The notes under the pieces: model-generated
What the model was told of the DNA's origin: nothing
Seen by the model: the letters and a program-made list of their open reading frames with translations, nothing else
Database searches by the model: none
Source of the DNA: Lysobacter sp. Root76
GTDB taxonomy: Bacteria > Pseudomonadota > Gammaproteobacteria > Xanthomonadales > Xanthomonadaceae
Reading direction: 5' to 3'
NCBI RefSeq assembly: GCF_001428685.1
Contig: NZ_LMIK01000001.1
Coordinates: 290,550-354,549 of the forward strand
DNA length: 64,000 nt
Program-made: the position numbers and the translations under genes
In this document: piece after piece, positions 20,611 to 29,991 of the stretch
Layout of the letters: the number at the start of each line of letters is the position of its first letter
Numbering within the stretch: the stretch's first letter is position 1

Positions 20611-22134
20611 ATGGACTCGACGCAGAACGCCATCCTCCTGGGCAAAGCCGTGACCACGCCCGAGAGCGGCCAGGTCTACCTGCAGGCCCGGCTGGGCAAT
20701 CGCCATGGCCTGGTCGCCGGCGCCACCGGTACCGGCAAGACCGTGACCCTGATGACGATCGCGGAGGGCTTCTCGCGCCTGGGCGTGCCGGTGTTCCTGG
20801 CCGATGTGAAGGGCGACGTCGCCGGTCTGGCCGTGGCCGGCACCCCGAACGACAAGCTGCTCGCGCGCGTGGCCGAGCTGGGCGTGCCCGACTACGCGCC
20901 CGAGGCCAACCCGACGGTGTTCTGGGACCTGTTCGGCAAGCTCGGCCATCCGGTGCGCACCACCGTCAGCGAGATGGGGCCGACCCTGCTGGCGCGCATC
21001 CTGGAGCTCAACGACACCCAGTCGGGCGTGCTCGACATCGTGTTCAAGCTCGCCGACGACCGCGGCCTGCTGCTGCTCGACCTCAAGGACCTGCGCGCGC
21101 TGCTGGGACTGGTGGCCGAGGAGCGCAAGGACATCTCGACGTCCTACGGCCTGGTCAGCGCTCAGTCGGTGGGCGCGATCCAGCGCTCGCTGCTGCGCCT
21201 GGAACAGGAAGGCGCCGACGCCTTCTTCGGCGAGCCGGCGCTGGAACTGAGCGATCTGATGCGCACCACGCCCAACGGCCGCGGCATGATCAACATCCTC
21301 GCCTCCGAGCAGCTGATCATGAAGCCGCGGCTGTATTCGAGCTTCCTGCTGTGGCTGCTGTCGGAGCTGTTCGAGAACCTGCCGGAAGTCGGCGATCTCG
21401 ACAAACCCAAGCTGGTGTTCGTGTTCGACGAGGCCCACCTGCTGTTCGACGATGCCCCGCCGGCCTTGCAGCAGCGCGTGGAACAGGTGGTGCGCATCAT
21501 TCGCTCCAAGGGCGTGGGCGTGTATTTCTGCTCGCAGTTCCCCGACGACGTGCCCGACGACATCCTCGGCCAGCTCGGCAACCGCGTGCAGCACGCACTG
21601 CGCGCCTTCACCCCGCGCGACCAGAAAGCGGTCAGGACCGCGGCCGAGACCTTCGTGCCGAACCCGGCGCTCGACGTCGCCGAGGCGATTTCCAAGCTCG
21701 GCACCGGCGAGGCGCTGGTGTCGACCCTGCAGGACAAGGGCGTGCCGATGCCGGTCGAGCGCACTTTGATCGCGCCGCCACGCAGCCGGATGGGCGCGAT
21801 CACCGAAGCCGAACGCGCGCAGGTGCGGGCCGGCAGCCCGGTCGGGCACAAGTACGACACCGAGATCGACCGCGAGTCGGCCTCGGAAATGCTGGCCAAG
21901 CGCGCCGAAACCGCCGCCGCCCAGGCCGAGGCGCCGCCGGCCAAGACCCGCGAACAGGACGAAGCCGAGGAAGGCGGCTTCGGCCAGGCGGTCAAGGACG
22001 CCGTGTTCGGCACCAAGCGCCGCCAGGGCATGGTCGAGACCATGGCCAAGCAGACCGCGCGTACGGTCGGCAACCAGATCGGCCAGAAGATCCTGCGCGG
22101 CCTGCTCGGCGGAATCTTCGGCGGTAAGCGTTAA
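20611..22134 (+). CDS. HerA-like ATPase of the DUF853/YjgR family
   Basis: A 507-residue cytosolic ATPase of the FtsK-HerA superfamily. Walker A is GATGTGKTVT near residue 36, and Walker B is LVFVFDEAHLLFDD near residue 275. AFTPRDQKAVRTAAETF and GEALVSTL are typical of the DUF853 family. The C-terminal 60 residues are Ala/Glu-rich, then GGFGQAVKDAVFG and a Gly-rich tail GLLGGIFGGKR. The ATG at 20611 is chosen since the family starts just before the glycine loop; the frame is open further upstream. No partner nuclease NurA is nearby. Cellular role unknown. Confidence 0.88.
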   Translation: MDSTQNAILLGKAVTTPESGQVYLQARLGNRHGLVAGATGTGKTVTLMTIAEGFSRLGVPVFLADVKGDVAGLAVAGTPNDKLLARVAELGVPDYAPEANPTVFWDLFGKLGHPVRTTVSEMGPTLLARILELNDTQSGVLDIVFKLADDRGLLLLDLKDLRALLGLVAEERKDISTSYGLVSAQSVGAIQRSLLRLEQEGADAFFGEPALELSDLMRTTPNGRGMINILASEQLIMKPRLYSSFLLWLLSELFENLPEVGDLDKPKLVFVFDEAHLLFDDAPPALQQRVEQVVRIIRSKGVGVYFCSQFPDDVPDDILGQLGNRVQHALRAFTPRDQKAVRTAAETFVPNPALDVAEAISKLGTGEALVSTLQDKGVPMPVERTLIAPPRSRMGAITEAERAQVRAGSPVGHKYDTEIDRESASEMLAKRAETAAAQAEAPPAKTREQDEAEEGGFGQAVKDAVFGTKRRQGMVETMAKQTARTVGNQIGQKILRGLLGGIFGGKR

Positions 22135-22268
22135 AGTCCGGAATTCGGGAGCCGGGAGCCGGTAACGGCGGTTCGCACCGCGAGGCCGCATTTCCAAAGG
22201 CTTTCGAGTTCTGAGTTCTGAGTTCCGAGTTACGAATCCCCCTTCACCCACATACGGAGCGTGTCCGC

Positions 22269-22766
22269 ATGAACCCGAAGCTGCTCGTGATCGCCAGCGC
22301 CGTCCTCAGCGTCGCCATCGTCGGCTGCAAGCCCAAGCCGCCGGCCGAACCCGCCGCCGATGCGCCCAAGGCCGAAGCCGCCGTCGCCCCCGCGGCGGTG
22401 CCGGAAGCGGCGCCGCCGCCGGCCGCACCGGCGCTGGACGCCAAGGCGTTCGCCGGCACCTTCAGCGGCACCCTGCCCTGCGCGGACTGCCCCGGCATCG
22501 ACACCAAGATCGAACTGAAGGCCGACGGCAGCTACGCCATCGACGAGACCTACCAGTCGCGCAAGGACGGCAACCACAAGGGCGACGGCACCTGGACCGC
22601 CGAGGAAGCCGGCCAGCGCCTGCGCCTGGACCCGAACAGCAAGACCGAGGACGACCGCCTGTACCAGGTGGTTTCGGCCGACGAAATCCGCGTCGTGGAC
22701 AAGGACGGCAAGGCGATCGAAAGCCAGGCCAACCTCAGCCTCAAGCGTCAGCCGGCCGCGCAGTAA
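22269..22766 (+). CDS. NlpE-like outer-membrane lipoprotein
   Basis: A 165-residue lipoprotein. The signal peptide with lipobox AIVGC puts the lipidated Cys at 20. It is followed by a Pro/Ala-rich linker of about 40 residues and an NlpE N-terminal type domain: [20 protein letters not shown] with the CADC (CxxC) motif, then [15 protein letters not shown]. NlpE in E. coli is an envelope/copper stress sensor for the Cpx system; only the N-terminal domain is present here. greB follows after 10 bases. Upstream bases 22200-22240 hold short GAGTTCTGAGTTCTGAGTTCC direct repeats. Confidence 0.85.
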   Translation: MNPKLLVIASAVLSVAIVGCKPKPPAEPAADAPKAEAAVAPAAVPEAAPPPAAPALDAKAFAGTFSGTLPCADCPGIDTKIELKADGSYAIDETYQSRKDGNHKGDGTWTAEEAGQRLRLDPNSKTEDDRLYQVVSADEIRVVDKDGKAIESQANLSLKRQPAAQ

Positions 22767-22776
22767 GGGCCGCGCG

Positions 22777-23280
22777 ATGGGCCGATGGCGACCTCCCGCG
22801 GAGCAGAGCACCGCCCTGATCACGCGGGAGGGCCACGCCCGGCTCAAGCTGGAACTGGACGAGCTGTGGCGCGTGCGCCGTCCTGAAGTGGTCAAAGCCC
22901 TGGCCGCCGCGGCGGCCGAGGGCGACCGCTCGGAAAACGCCGAGTACACCTACCGCAAGAAGCAATTGGGCGAGATCGACCGCCGCGTGCGCTACCTCAG
23001 CAAGCGCCTGCCGGCGCTGCGCGTGGTCGAGACCGCGCCCACCGACCCGGACGCGGTCTATTTCGGCGCCTGGGTCGAAGTGGAGAACGTCGCCGACGGC
23101 GAACTGCAGCGTTACCGCATCGTCGGCCCCGACGAAACCGATGCGCGCCTGGGCCATATCAGCATCGATTCGCCGCTGGCCCGGGCCATGCTCAAGAAGC
23201 GCATCGACGACGAATTCGAAGCGACGCTGCCGGGCGGTCCCGCGCGATTCGCGATCGTCGAGGTGCGGTACGGGGAGTGA
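22777..23280 (+). CDS. greB: Transcription elongation factor GreB
   Basis: A 167-residue secondary-channel factor that stimulates RNA cleavage in backtracked RNA polymerase. The N-terminal coiled coil spans about 12-80 with the tip acidic residues in [20 protein letters not shown]. The C-terminal FKBP-like domain has [24 protein letters not shown]. The RYRIVGPDE and R-rich coiled-coil favour GreB over GreA. It is likely co-transcribed with the NlpE-like gene. The start ATG follows that gene by ten bases. Confidence 0.93.
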   Translation: MGRWRPPAEQSTALITREGHARLKLELDELWRVRRPEVVKALAAAAAEGDRSENAEYTYRKKQLGEIDRRVRYLSKRLPALRVVETAPTDPDAVYFGAWVEVENVADGELQRYRIVGPDETDARLGHISIDSPLARAMLKKRIDDEFEATLPGGPARFAIVEVRYGE

Positions 23281-23295
23281 GGTTCGCGCGGCGCG

Positions 23296-23964
23296 TCAGC
23301 CGCCCGTCCCCAGCGCCGCGTCCAGCAACTCGTCCGGGTTCGGCGCGTCTTCCATGTACACCGGCGACGACTTGGCGGCGAGCTTGCGTTCCGGACCGTA
23401 GCGGTAGGCTTCGTCGCCCTGGCCGCTGTCGTTGACATGGCCGACCTGGACGATGCGCGCGCCGGTCAGCAGGTTCCAGCTGAACTTCAGGCTGTCGTGA
23501 CTGTTGGTGCGGCTGTAGCGCTCCGCATCCAGGCCGATCAGGCGCATGCGCCGGGTCTGGGCGTCGTAGCGGTAGCGGTAGGTCGTCGCGGTGGCGGTGG
23601 TGCCGCCGGTGAGATCCTCGACGATCAGCACGTTCTTCTTCAGCGACAGCGCGGCCGCGCCCAGCGGCGTGGTCTCGAGTTCGGCTTCGCCCGCGGGCGT
23701 AGTGCCCCACTCGAGTTCGTCCTTGTAGCCGAGCATCACCTTCAACAGGCGCTTGTCGTCGTTGCCGCCCACGTAGGCGGTATCGACCAGGCCGTCGCCA
23801 TTGAAGTCGCCATTCAGACGCGCCTCGATCCGCGAATCGTCGGGCAGATAGTCCAGCAGCATGGGTTCGGTCATCGGGGCCGGCTGCGGTTGCTGCGCCG
23901 CGGCCACGCCGGTCAGCAAGGCTGCGCATCCCATTCCCAGCCAGGCCTTGGTCCTGCTCTTCAT
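23296..23964 (-). CDS. Hypothetical exported protein with an FG-GAP-like segment
   Basis: A 222-residue protein. Signal peptide 1-23 ends GVAAA. Residues near 50 read GDFNGDGLVDTAYVGG, the calcium-binding D-x-N-G-D-G pattern of FG-GAP/VCBS repeats, present once. The remainder is mostly beta-like with VLIVEDLTGG and TTYRYRYDAQTRRMRLIGLDA. No enzyme motif is visible. It is convergent with greB, with a 15-base gap. Function unknown. Confidence 0.72.
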   Translation of the reverse strand: MKSRTKAWLGMGCAALLTGVAAAQQPQPAPMTEPMLLDYLPDDSRIEARLNGDFNGDGLVDTAYVGGNDDKRLLKVMLGYKDELEWGTTPAGEAELETTPLGAAALSLKKNVLIVEDLTGGTTATATTYRYRYDAQTRRMRLIGLDAERYSRTNSHDSLKFSWNLLTGARIVQVGHVNDSGQGDEAYRYGPERKLAAKSSPVYMEDAPNPDELLDAALGTGG

Positions 23965-24127
23965 CCCTAAATCCCCCTGTACCGATCCAATGCGCGAATC
24001 CTACGCCCCGCGCCGTTCCCAGGGATCACGCAAAACCTGCATCGCCCAGGCCAGGGCCGGGATGACCGCTGCGACGCCGGCCGCCTAAGATGGGCCTTAT
24101 CGCCGCTACCCCGCCCGGAGACGTCGC

Positions 24128-25363
24128 TTGGAACTCGACAGCGTATTGCGCGGCCTGCTCAGCGCGCTCGCGATCGGCCTGCTGATCGGCGTGGTGCGCG
24201 AGCGCGCGCATGCCGGCGAACGCGCCGCGGTGGCCGGCGTGCGCACCCATGCGGTGGTCGCGATCGCGGCCGCGGTCGCGGCCCTGGTCGGCACCGCGGT
24301 ATTGGCGGCGCTGCTGCTGGTGGTCGGGGCGCTGGCCCTGGCCGCCTACCTGCACACGCGCCACGACGACCCCGGCCTGACCGGCGAGGTCGCGCTGTGC
24401 GCGACCGCCCTGCTCGCCGCCTATGCCCAGAGCGAGCCGGCCCTGGCCGCGGGCTTGGGCGTGCTGGTCGCCGGCCTGCTGTTCGCCAAGCGGCCACTGC
24501 AGGCCTTCGCCCGCCAGGTCGTGTCCGAGCGCGAACTGCAGGACGCGCTGCTGCTGGCCGCGGCGGCGTTGATCGTGCTGCCGCTGCTGCCCGACACCGC
24601 GGTCGATCCCTGGGACGTGCTGGTGCCGTCGGCGCTGTGGAAGCTGGTGGTGCTGGTAATGGCCGTGGGCATGCTCGGCCACATCGCCCTGCGCAGCGTC
24701 GGCGCGCGCTGGGGGCTGCCGGTGGCGGGTTTTTTCTCCGGCTTCGCCTCTTCGACCGCGGCGGTGGCAGGGTTCGGCGAACGCAGCCGCGAAGAGGCCG
24801 CGCTGACCGGCGTGTCCGCGGCCGCCGCCCTGCTCGCCAATCTGGCCTCGCTGGCCTTGTTCGCCGGCGTGATCGGCACCGCGGCGCCGAGCCTGCTGCG
24901 CGCCAGCGCCTGGCCGCTGGCGGCGGCCGCGGCGGTGCTGGCTATCGCCGCCGCATTGGGCTTGCGCAAGCCCGGCGCCGGCCATGCCCTGCCGAAAGCG
25001 CCGCCGGCGCGCGCCTTCCGCCTCAGCCACGCCTTGCTGTTGTCGGCGGTGATCGCGACGGTGCTGTTGTTGTCGGCATGGATGCGCCACCTGTTCGGCG
25101 ACGCCGGGGCGCTGATCACCGCGGTGCTGGTCGCGCTGGCCGAACTGCACGCGGCCGCGGCCAGCGTCGCCCAGCTCAGTCAGGCCGGCGACCTGAGCCT
25201 GGAGCACGCGCGTTGGGGCGTGGTCGGCCTGCTCGCGGCCAGCGCCGTGACCAAGACCGCGCTCGCCTTCGCCAGCGGCAATCGCCGCTACGCCCTGCAC
25301 GTCGGCGCGGGCCTGCTCGGCATGGCCGCGGCCTGCGCCGCGGCGACCCTGGCCGGCGGCTAG
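24128..25363 (+). CDS. MgtC/SapB and DUF4010 membrane protein
   Basis: A 411-residue very hydrophobic protein with about 12 predicted helices. The N-terminus LLSALAIGLLIGVVRER is the MgtC signature region, and the C-terminal half has the DUF4010 pattern GFFSGFASSTAAVAGFGERSR. Such proteins are linked to magnesium or membrane-potential homeostasis, but this fusion family lacks a defined substrate. The start is TTG with CCCGGAGACG as a ribosome site; the next in-frame ATG lies far inside the protein. It is convergent with rimO, 13 bases apart. Confidence 0.85.
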   Translation: MELDSVLRGLLSALAIGLLIGVVRERAHAGERAAVAGVRTHAVVAIAAAVAALVGTAVLAALLLVVGALALAAYLHTRHDDPGLTGEVALCATALLAAYAQSEPALAAGLGVLVAGLLFAKRPLQAFARQVVSERELQDALLLAAAALIVLPLLPDTAVDPWDVLVPSALWKLVVLVMAVGMLGHIALRSVGARWGLPVAGFFSGFASSTAAVAGFGERSREEAALTGVSAAAALLANLASLALFAGVIGTAAPSLLRASAWPLAAAAAVLAIAAALGLRKPGAGHALPKAPPARAFRLSHALLLSAVIATVLLLSAWMRHLFGDAGALITAVLVALAELHAAAASVAQLSQAGDLSLEHARWGVVGLLAASAVTKTALAFASGNRRYALHVGAGLLGMAAACAAATLAGG

Positions 25364-25376
25364 GCGCGCGGCGCGC

Positions 25377-26750
25377 TCAGTCCTCGAACGCGACCTCGCC
25401 GTAGAGGTCGTGCTCGTCGCTGCCCAGGATCTGCACGTCGACGAACTCGCCCGGCTGCAGCCCGGCTTCGAAACCGTTCTGGATCTGGACCAGGCCGTCG
25501 ATATCCGGCGCATCGCCCATGCTGCGCGCGATCGCCAGTTCGCCGTCGAGCGCATCGACGATGCAGCGCTGCACGCTGCCGACCTTGGCTTCGAGCTTGG
25601 CCGCGGAAATCTCGGCCTGACGCTCCATGAAGCGGGCCAGGCGCTCCTGCTTCACTTCCCCGGGCAGCGGATCGGGCAGCGCATTGGCCTGGGCGCCGTC
25701 GACCGGCGAATAGGCGAAAGCGCCGACGCGGTCGAGCTGGGCTTCGTCGAGGAAGTCCAGCAGTTCCTCGAACTCGGCCTCGGTCTCGCCCGGGAAACCG
25801 ACGATGAAGGTGCTGCGGATGGTGATGTCCGGCGCGATCCCGCGCCAGCGCTGGATCCGCTCCAGGGTCTTGTCGACCGCGCCCGGACGCTTCATCAGCT
25901 TGAGCACGCGCGGGCTGGCGTGCTGGAACGGGATATCCAGGTACGGCAGCAGGATCGGCATGCCGTTGGCGCCGGTCTGCGCCATCAGCGGGATGATCTC
26001 GTCCACGTGCGGGTACGGGTAGACGTAGTGCAGGCGCGTCCACAGGCCGAGCTCGCCCAGGCCTTCGCACAGCGCCTTCATCCGGGTCTGGTAGGACTTG
26101 CCGCGCCATTCGCGCTCGGCGTACTTCATATCCACGCCGTAGGCCGAGGTGTCCTGCGAGATCACCAGCAGCTCGCGCACCCCGCCCATCGCCAGCTTCT
26201 CGGCTTCGCGCAGCACTTGGTCCACCGGGCGCGAGACCAGGTCGCCGCGCATCGAGGGAATGATGCAGAAGCTGCAGCGGTGATTGCAGCCTTCGGAAAT
26301 CTTCAGATAGGCGTAGTGCTTGGGCGTGAGCTTGACGCCGATGCCGTCGTCGAGCTCCAGCACGCGTCGCGGCACCAGATCGATGAAGGGATCGTGCTTG
26401 GGCGACAATGCGCTGTGCACCGCGGTCATCACGCTGGCGTAGTCCTGCGGGCCGCTGATCGAGAGCACGCCGGGGTGGGTTTCGCGGATCAGCTCCGAGC
26501 GCTTGCCCAGGCAGCCGGTGACGATGACCTTGCCGTTCTCGGCGATCGCCTCGCCGATCGCGTCCAGCGACTCGGTCACCGCCGAATCGATGAAGCCGCA
26601 GGTGTTGACCACGACCACGTCGGCGGCGTCGTAGCTCTGGACGATGTCGTAGCCCTCCACCCGCAGCTGGGTCAGGATGCGCTCGGAATCGACCAGGGCC
26701 TTGGGGCAGCCGAGGCTGACGAAACCGACTTTGGGATTGACTGAAGACAT
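25377..26750 (-). CDS. rimO: Ribosomal protein S12 methylthiotransferase RimO
   Basis: Adds a methylthio group to Asp89 of ribosomal protein S12. The protein has 457 residues. The UPF0004 domain has its three Fe-S cysteines in [20 protein letters not shown] and TGCLGKRSE. The radical SAM cluster is in [19 protein letters not shown]-terminal TRAM domain of about 65 residues ends GEVAFED. The ATG at 26750 gives [17 protein letters not shown], the family start; an upstream extension has no support. It is divergent from the dienelactone-hydrolase-like gene. Confidence 0.97.
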   Translation of the reverse strand: MSSVNPKVGFVSLGCPKALVDSERILTQLRVEGYDIVQSYDAADVVVVNTCGFIDSAVTESLDAIGEAIAENGKVIVTGCLGKRSELIRETHPGVLSISGPQDYASVMTAVHSALSPKHDPFIDLVPRRVLELDDGIGVKLTPKHYAYLKISEGCNHRCSFCIIPSMRGDLVSRPVDQVLREAEKLAMGGVRELLVISQDTSAYGVDMKYAEREWRGKSYQTRMKALCEGLGELGLWTRLHYVYPYPHVDEIIPLMAQTGANGMPILLPYLDIPFQHASPRVLKLMKRPGAVDKTLERIQRWRGIAPDITIRSTFIVGFPGETEAEFEELLDFLDEAQLDRVGAFAYSPVDGAQANALPDPLPGEVKQERLARFMERQAEISAAKLEAKVGSVQRCIVDALDGELAIARSMGDAPDIDGLVQIQNGFEAGLQPGEFVDVQILGSDEHDLYGEVAFED

Positions 26751-26942
26751 GCGCGAGTGGACCTGGCGGGACGCTCGGTCGCGCATGCGCGCGAGGCCGG
26801 ACGTACGGGCTGAGTAGTGGGTGCGGAGGCCCGCGAGGACGGGCGCAACGGAAGCGGAACCGGCGCCTGATGCCGCCGGGGTCGCGAATTATAGCCCCGG
26901 CGCTAAACTGGACTCGATTCCCGCAGCTGAACGGAGGCCGCC

Positions 26943-27605
26943 ATGGGCCAGTGGACCGATCTGGACACCCCGCACGGGCCAATCGCGGCCTGGCGCGCCG
27001 AACCCAGCGGCCCCTCGCGCGGGGCCGTGGTGGTGCTGCAGGAGATATTCGGGGTCAACGAGCACATCCGCAGCGTCGCCGAGCGTTTCGCCCAGGCCGG
27101 CTACGTCGCGCTGGCGCCGGACCTGTTCGCGCCGATCCGGCCGCACATCGAGCTGGGTTACAGCAGCGAGGACCAGGCGCGCGGGGTCGAGTTGCGCAAC
27201 GAGCTCGGCTTCGATCGCGCCATCGACATCGCCGGCGCGGCCGCGCAGCGCTTGCAGAGCGAAGGCCTGCGCACCGGCGCGGTCGGCTACTGCTGGGGCG
27301 GCAGCCTCGCCTTCCTGTGCAACACCCGCCTCGGCCTGCCGGCGGTGAGCTACTACGGCGCGCGCACCCTGCCTTTCCTCGGCGAGCCGCTGCGCGCGCC
27401 GATCCAGTTCCACTTCGGCGAGCGCGACGCCAGCATCCCGCCGGAGGCCATCGACCGGCACCGCGCGGCGATGCCGACCGCGCCGATCTACCTCTACAAC
27501 GCCGGCCATGGCTTCAATTGCGAACCGCGCCCGGATTACCACGCCGACAGCGCCGCCCTGGCCTGGAGGCGTACCCTGGACTTCTTTGCGGATGCGCTGA
27601 AATGA
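26943..27605 (+). CDS. Dienelactone hydrolase-family alpha/beta hydrolase
   Basis: A 220-residue cytosolic hydrolase. The nucleophile is Cys117 in GAVGYCWGGSLAF, the DLH-type elbow. The acid is likely in FGERDASIPPEA and the His in NAGHGFNC. EIFGVNEHIRSVAERFAQAGYVALAPD is the usual DLH N-terminal segment. It is the first gene of a chain in which every stop overlaps the next start: this gene with HIT, HIT with pxpB, pxpB with pxpC. The natural substrate is unknown; context hints at a metabolite of the peptide or oxoproline pathway but this is only inference. Confidence 0.9.
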   Translation: MGQWTDLDTPHGPIAAWRAEPSGPSRGAVVVLQEIFGVNEHIRSVAERFAQAGYVALAPDLFAPIRPHIELGYSSEDQARGVELRNELGFDRAIDIAGAAAQRLQSEGLRTGAVGYCWGGSLAFLCNTRLGLPAVSYYGARTLPFLGEPLRAPIQFHFGERDASIPPEAIDRHRAAMPTAPIYLYNAGHGFNCEPRPDYHADSAALAWRRTLDFFADALK

Positions 27606-28012
27606 ACCCCTGGCACCTGCACCCGCAATTGGCGGACGACACCCACCCGGTCGCGCAGTTCAAACTGTGCGAATTGCGCTTGATGGACGACGCCAACCAC
27701 CCTTGGCTGATCCTGGTGCCGCGGGTCGAGGACGCGGTCGAACTGATCGACCTCGACGAAGCCCAGCAGGTCGAGCTGACCCGCGAGGTCGCCACCACCA
27801 GCCGCGCGCTGCAGCAGGCGTTCTCGCCGCACAAGCTCAACGTCGCCGCGCTCGGCAACCTGGTGCCGCAGCTGCACGTGCACGTGATCGCGCGCTTCCG
27901 CGAGGACATCGCCTGGCCCCGCCCGGTCTGGGGCATGGCCACCGCGCAGCCGTACTCGCCCGAGGCGCTGGTGCGCCGCATCCAGCGTCTGCAGGAGGCG
28001 CTGCGGACGTGA
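27602..28012 (+). CDS. HIT-family hydrolase
   Basis: A 136-residue histidine-triad protein, starting with the ATG inside the stop of the previous gene. The active-site motif is QLHVHVIARF, with HxHxH reduced to H-V-H-V-I then Arg, a form seen in the short proteobacterial HIT branch. PWLILVPRVEDAVELIDL is the conserved central strand. Likely hydrolyses a nucleotide derivative. It is read in a different frame from its neighbours on both sides, and its stop overlaps the pxpB GTG. Confidence 0.9.
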   Translation: MNPWHLHPQLADDTHPVAQFKLCELRLMDDANHPWLILVPRVEDAVELIDLDEAQQVELTREVATTSRALQQAFSPHKLNVAALGNLVPQLHVHVIARFREDIAWPRPVWGMATAQPYSPEALVRRIQRLQEALRT

Positions 28013-28722
28013 ACCGGCGCGCGCCGGACGTGCTGGCGCTGGCCGACGACGCCTGGCTGCTGCGCTACGGCGACGGCGACAGCGAAATCGACGACGCCCT
28101 CAACGCCCGCGTCCACGCCGACGCCGCGCGCCTGCGCGCGGCCGCGCCGGCCTGGCTGCGCGACCTGGTGCCGGCCTATGCCAGCCTGGCGGTGTTCTTC
28201 GACACCGCGGCGATCGATGCCGTGCCTGCGCGCGACTGGCTGCTGGCCTGCCTGGACGCCGACGAAGCCACGGACGCACGCGTAGCAACTGCGCGCGAAA
28301 TCGAAATCCCGGTGGTCTACGGCGGCGAGCACGGCCCCGACCTGGATTCGGCCGCGGCCGAACTGGGCCTCACGCCGCAAACCCTGGCCGAACGCCACGC
28401 CGCCGGCCGTTACACCGTGGCGATGATCGGTTTCGCTCCGGGTTTTCCGTATCTGTCGGGCCTGGACCCGGCCCTGGCGCTGCCGCGCCTGGCGACCCCG
28501 CGCACCCAGGTGGCCGCCGGCAGCGTCGCCATCGGCGGCGCCCAGACCGGCATCTACCCGCGCGCCAGCCCCGGCGGTTGGCGCATCCTCGGACGCACGC
28601 CGTTGACGCTGTTCGACCCCCAGCGCGATCCGCCGACCGCACTGCTGCCGGGCGATCGCGTGCGTTTCGTCGCCATCGACGCCGCGCAGTTCGCACGCCT
28701 CTCACAGCTGGCGCCCGCATGA
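28009..28722 (+). CDS. pxpB: 5-oxoprolinase subunit B (KipI family)
   Basis: A 237-residue subunit of the ATP-dependent prokaryotic 5-oxoprolinase PxpABC, which opens 5-oxoproline to glutamate. VVYGGEHGPDLDSAA, IGFAPGFPYLSGL and IGGAQTGIYPRASPGGWRILGRTP are KipI/AHS1 signatures. The start GTG at 28009 shares bases with the HIT stop (GTGA). The stop overlaps the pxpC ATG. Family length is normal. The alternative historical annotation is a kinase inhibitor, which the neighbouring pxpC and pxpA argue against. Confidence 0.94.
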   Translation: MNRRAPDVLALADDAWLLRYGDGDSEIDDALNARVHADAARLRAAAPAWLRDLVPAYASLAVFFDTAAIDAVPARDWLLACLDADEATDARVATAREIEIPVVYGGEHGPDLDSAAAELGLTPQTLAERHAAGRYTVAMIGFAPGFPYLSGLDPALALPRLATPRTQVAAGSVAIGGAQTGIYPRASPGGWRILGRTPLTLFDPQRDPPTALLPGDRVRFVAIDAAQFARLSQLAPA

Positions 28723-29693
28723 GCCGGCAAGTGCAGGTGTTGGCGCCCGGGCTGCTGACCACGGTGCAGGACCTGGGCCGCGACGGCTGGCGTCACCTCG
28801 GCGTGGCCCGCGCCGGCGCGCTCGATCCGGACGCGGCGCGCCTGGGCAATCGCCTGGTCGGCAACGATGCCGGCGCAGCGGTGCTGGAACTGACCTTGCA
28901 CGGACCGACGCTGTGCTTCGACGCGCCGGTGCGGATCGCGCTGATCGGCCGCAGCGTCGCCGCGCGTTTCGATGGCGTCGCGCTGCCGATGGGCCGCCCG
29001 ATCGAGCTGCCCGCCGGTACCCTGAGCTTGGGCGCGGTGCGCTACGGCGCGCGCGCCTGGCTCGCGATCGGTGGCGGGATCGCGGTGCCGCAGGTGCTCG
29101 GCAGCCGCAGCACCGATCTGCGCGGCGGCTTCGGCGGCCACGAGGGCCGCGCACTGCGTGCGGGCGATACGTTCGCGCTGGGCGCCGCGGCGTCGCCTGC
29201 GATCGATGCGCCGCGCATTCCAGCCTGGTGGGCCGATCCCGGCTTCGACGAGAACCGCGATGCACCGGTGCGTTACCTGCCCAGCGCCGATCCCGCGGCC
29301 AGCGCATTGGCGAGGCAGTCCTGGCAGGTCAGCGCGGCCAGCAACCGCCAGGGACTGCGCCTGCGCGGCGTGGCGCTGAAAGGCGAACGCAGGGGCGGCC
29401 TGTCCGAACCGGTCGCACCGGGCACCCTGCAACTGCCGCCCGACGGCCAGCCGATCGTATTGCTAGCCGATGCCCAGACCGTCGGCGGCTACCCGCGCCT
29501 GGGCCATGTCATCGCCGCCGACCTGCCGCGCCTGGCGCAGTTGCCGCCGCACGCGAGCCTGCGTTTCCAGGCGTGCTCGGTCGAAGAAGCGCAAGCCTGC
29601 GCGATCGAGACGCGGGTGCGGCTGCAGCGTCTGTACCTTGCGCTGGAGCGCCCATTGGCGCGCTTCCTCGCCGCCTCCGCGGGAGTGGCGTAG
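28719..29693 (+). CDS. pxpC: 5-oxoprolinase subunit C (KipA/AHS2 family)
   Basis: A 324-residue biotin-carboxylase-like cyclophilin-fold subunit paired with PxpB. VLAPGLLTTVQDLGRDGWRHLGV opens the protein as expected, GALDPDAARLGNRLVGN and WLAIGGGIAVPQVLGSRSTDLRGGFGG follow, and DAQTVGGYPRLGHVI is near residue 250. The ATG overlaps the pxpB stop. It ends a four-gene translationally chained operon; the third subunit, pxpA, lies 2.5 kb downstream beyond a palindrome and two genes. Confidence 0.94.
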   Translation: MSRQVQVLAPGLLTTVQDLGRDGWRHLGVARAGALDPDAARLGNRLVGNDAGAAVLELTLHGPTLCFDAPVRIALIGRSVAARFDGVALPMGRPIELPAGTLSLGAVRYGARAWLAIGGGIAVPQVLGSRSTDLRGGFGGHEGRALRAGDTFALGAAASPAIDAPRIPAWWADPGFDENRDAPVRYLPSADPAASALARQSWQVSAASNRQGLRLRGVALKGERRGGLSEPVAPGTLQLPPDGQPIVLLADAQTVGGYPRLGHVIAADLPRLAQLPPHASLRFQACSVEEAQACAIETRVRLQRLYLALERPLARFLAASAGVA

Positions 29694-29730
29694 GCCGCGC
29701 GTTAGCCGACACCGTCGCTGAGCCCGCCAC

Positions 29731-29851
29731 TGTGGGAGCGGCGTAAGCCGCGATTTCGCTAAAGCGCTTGCGTCGATGTTCGATAACCGCGATGCGTTCA
29801 ACTGGCGCGGTCGTCCGAAATGACGCGATCGCGGCTTACGCCGCTCCCACA
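29731..29851. repeat. Inverted pair of the GGAGCGGCGTAAGCCGC repeat
   Basis: The arms at 29731-29754 and 29828-29851 are exact reverse complements over 24 bases (core GTGGGAGCGGCGTAAGCCGC) with a 73-base spacer. They fill most of the 298-base gap between pxpC and the DUF885 gene and probably separate two transcripts. No gene is visible in the gap. Confidence 0.8.
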
Positions 29852-29991
29852 GGACCCCTGCGGCCACGGCCGGCTCTGCAGCACAGGACCGTCGCGCGAC
29901 GAGGTTGTCATCGCGCACGACTTCGGGCACTGGCCGCTGCTTGCGCGACGTGCTTAGCATGCCCGCTCGACCCCCGTTCCGGAGAGTTCGC

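Noticed and set aside
20578-22251. Open frame of over 500 codons antisense to the HerA-like gene
   Set aside because: Composition is low-complexity Gln/Arg/Ala and Gly, with no family motif; a shadow of the real coding strand.
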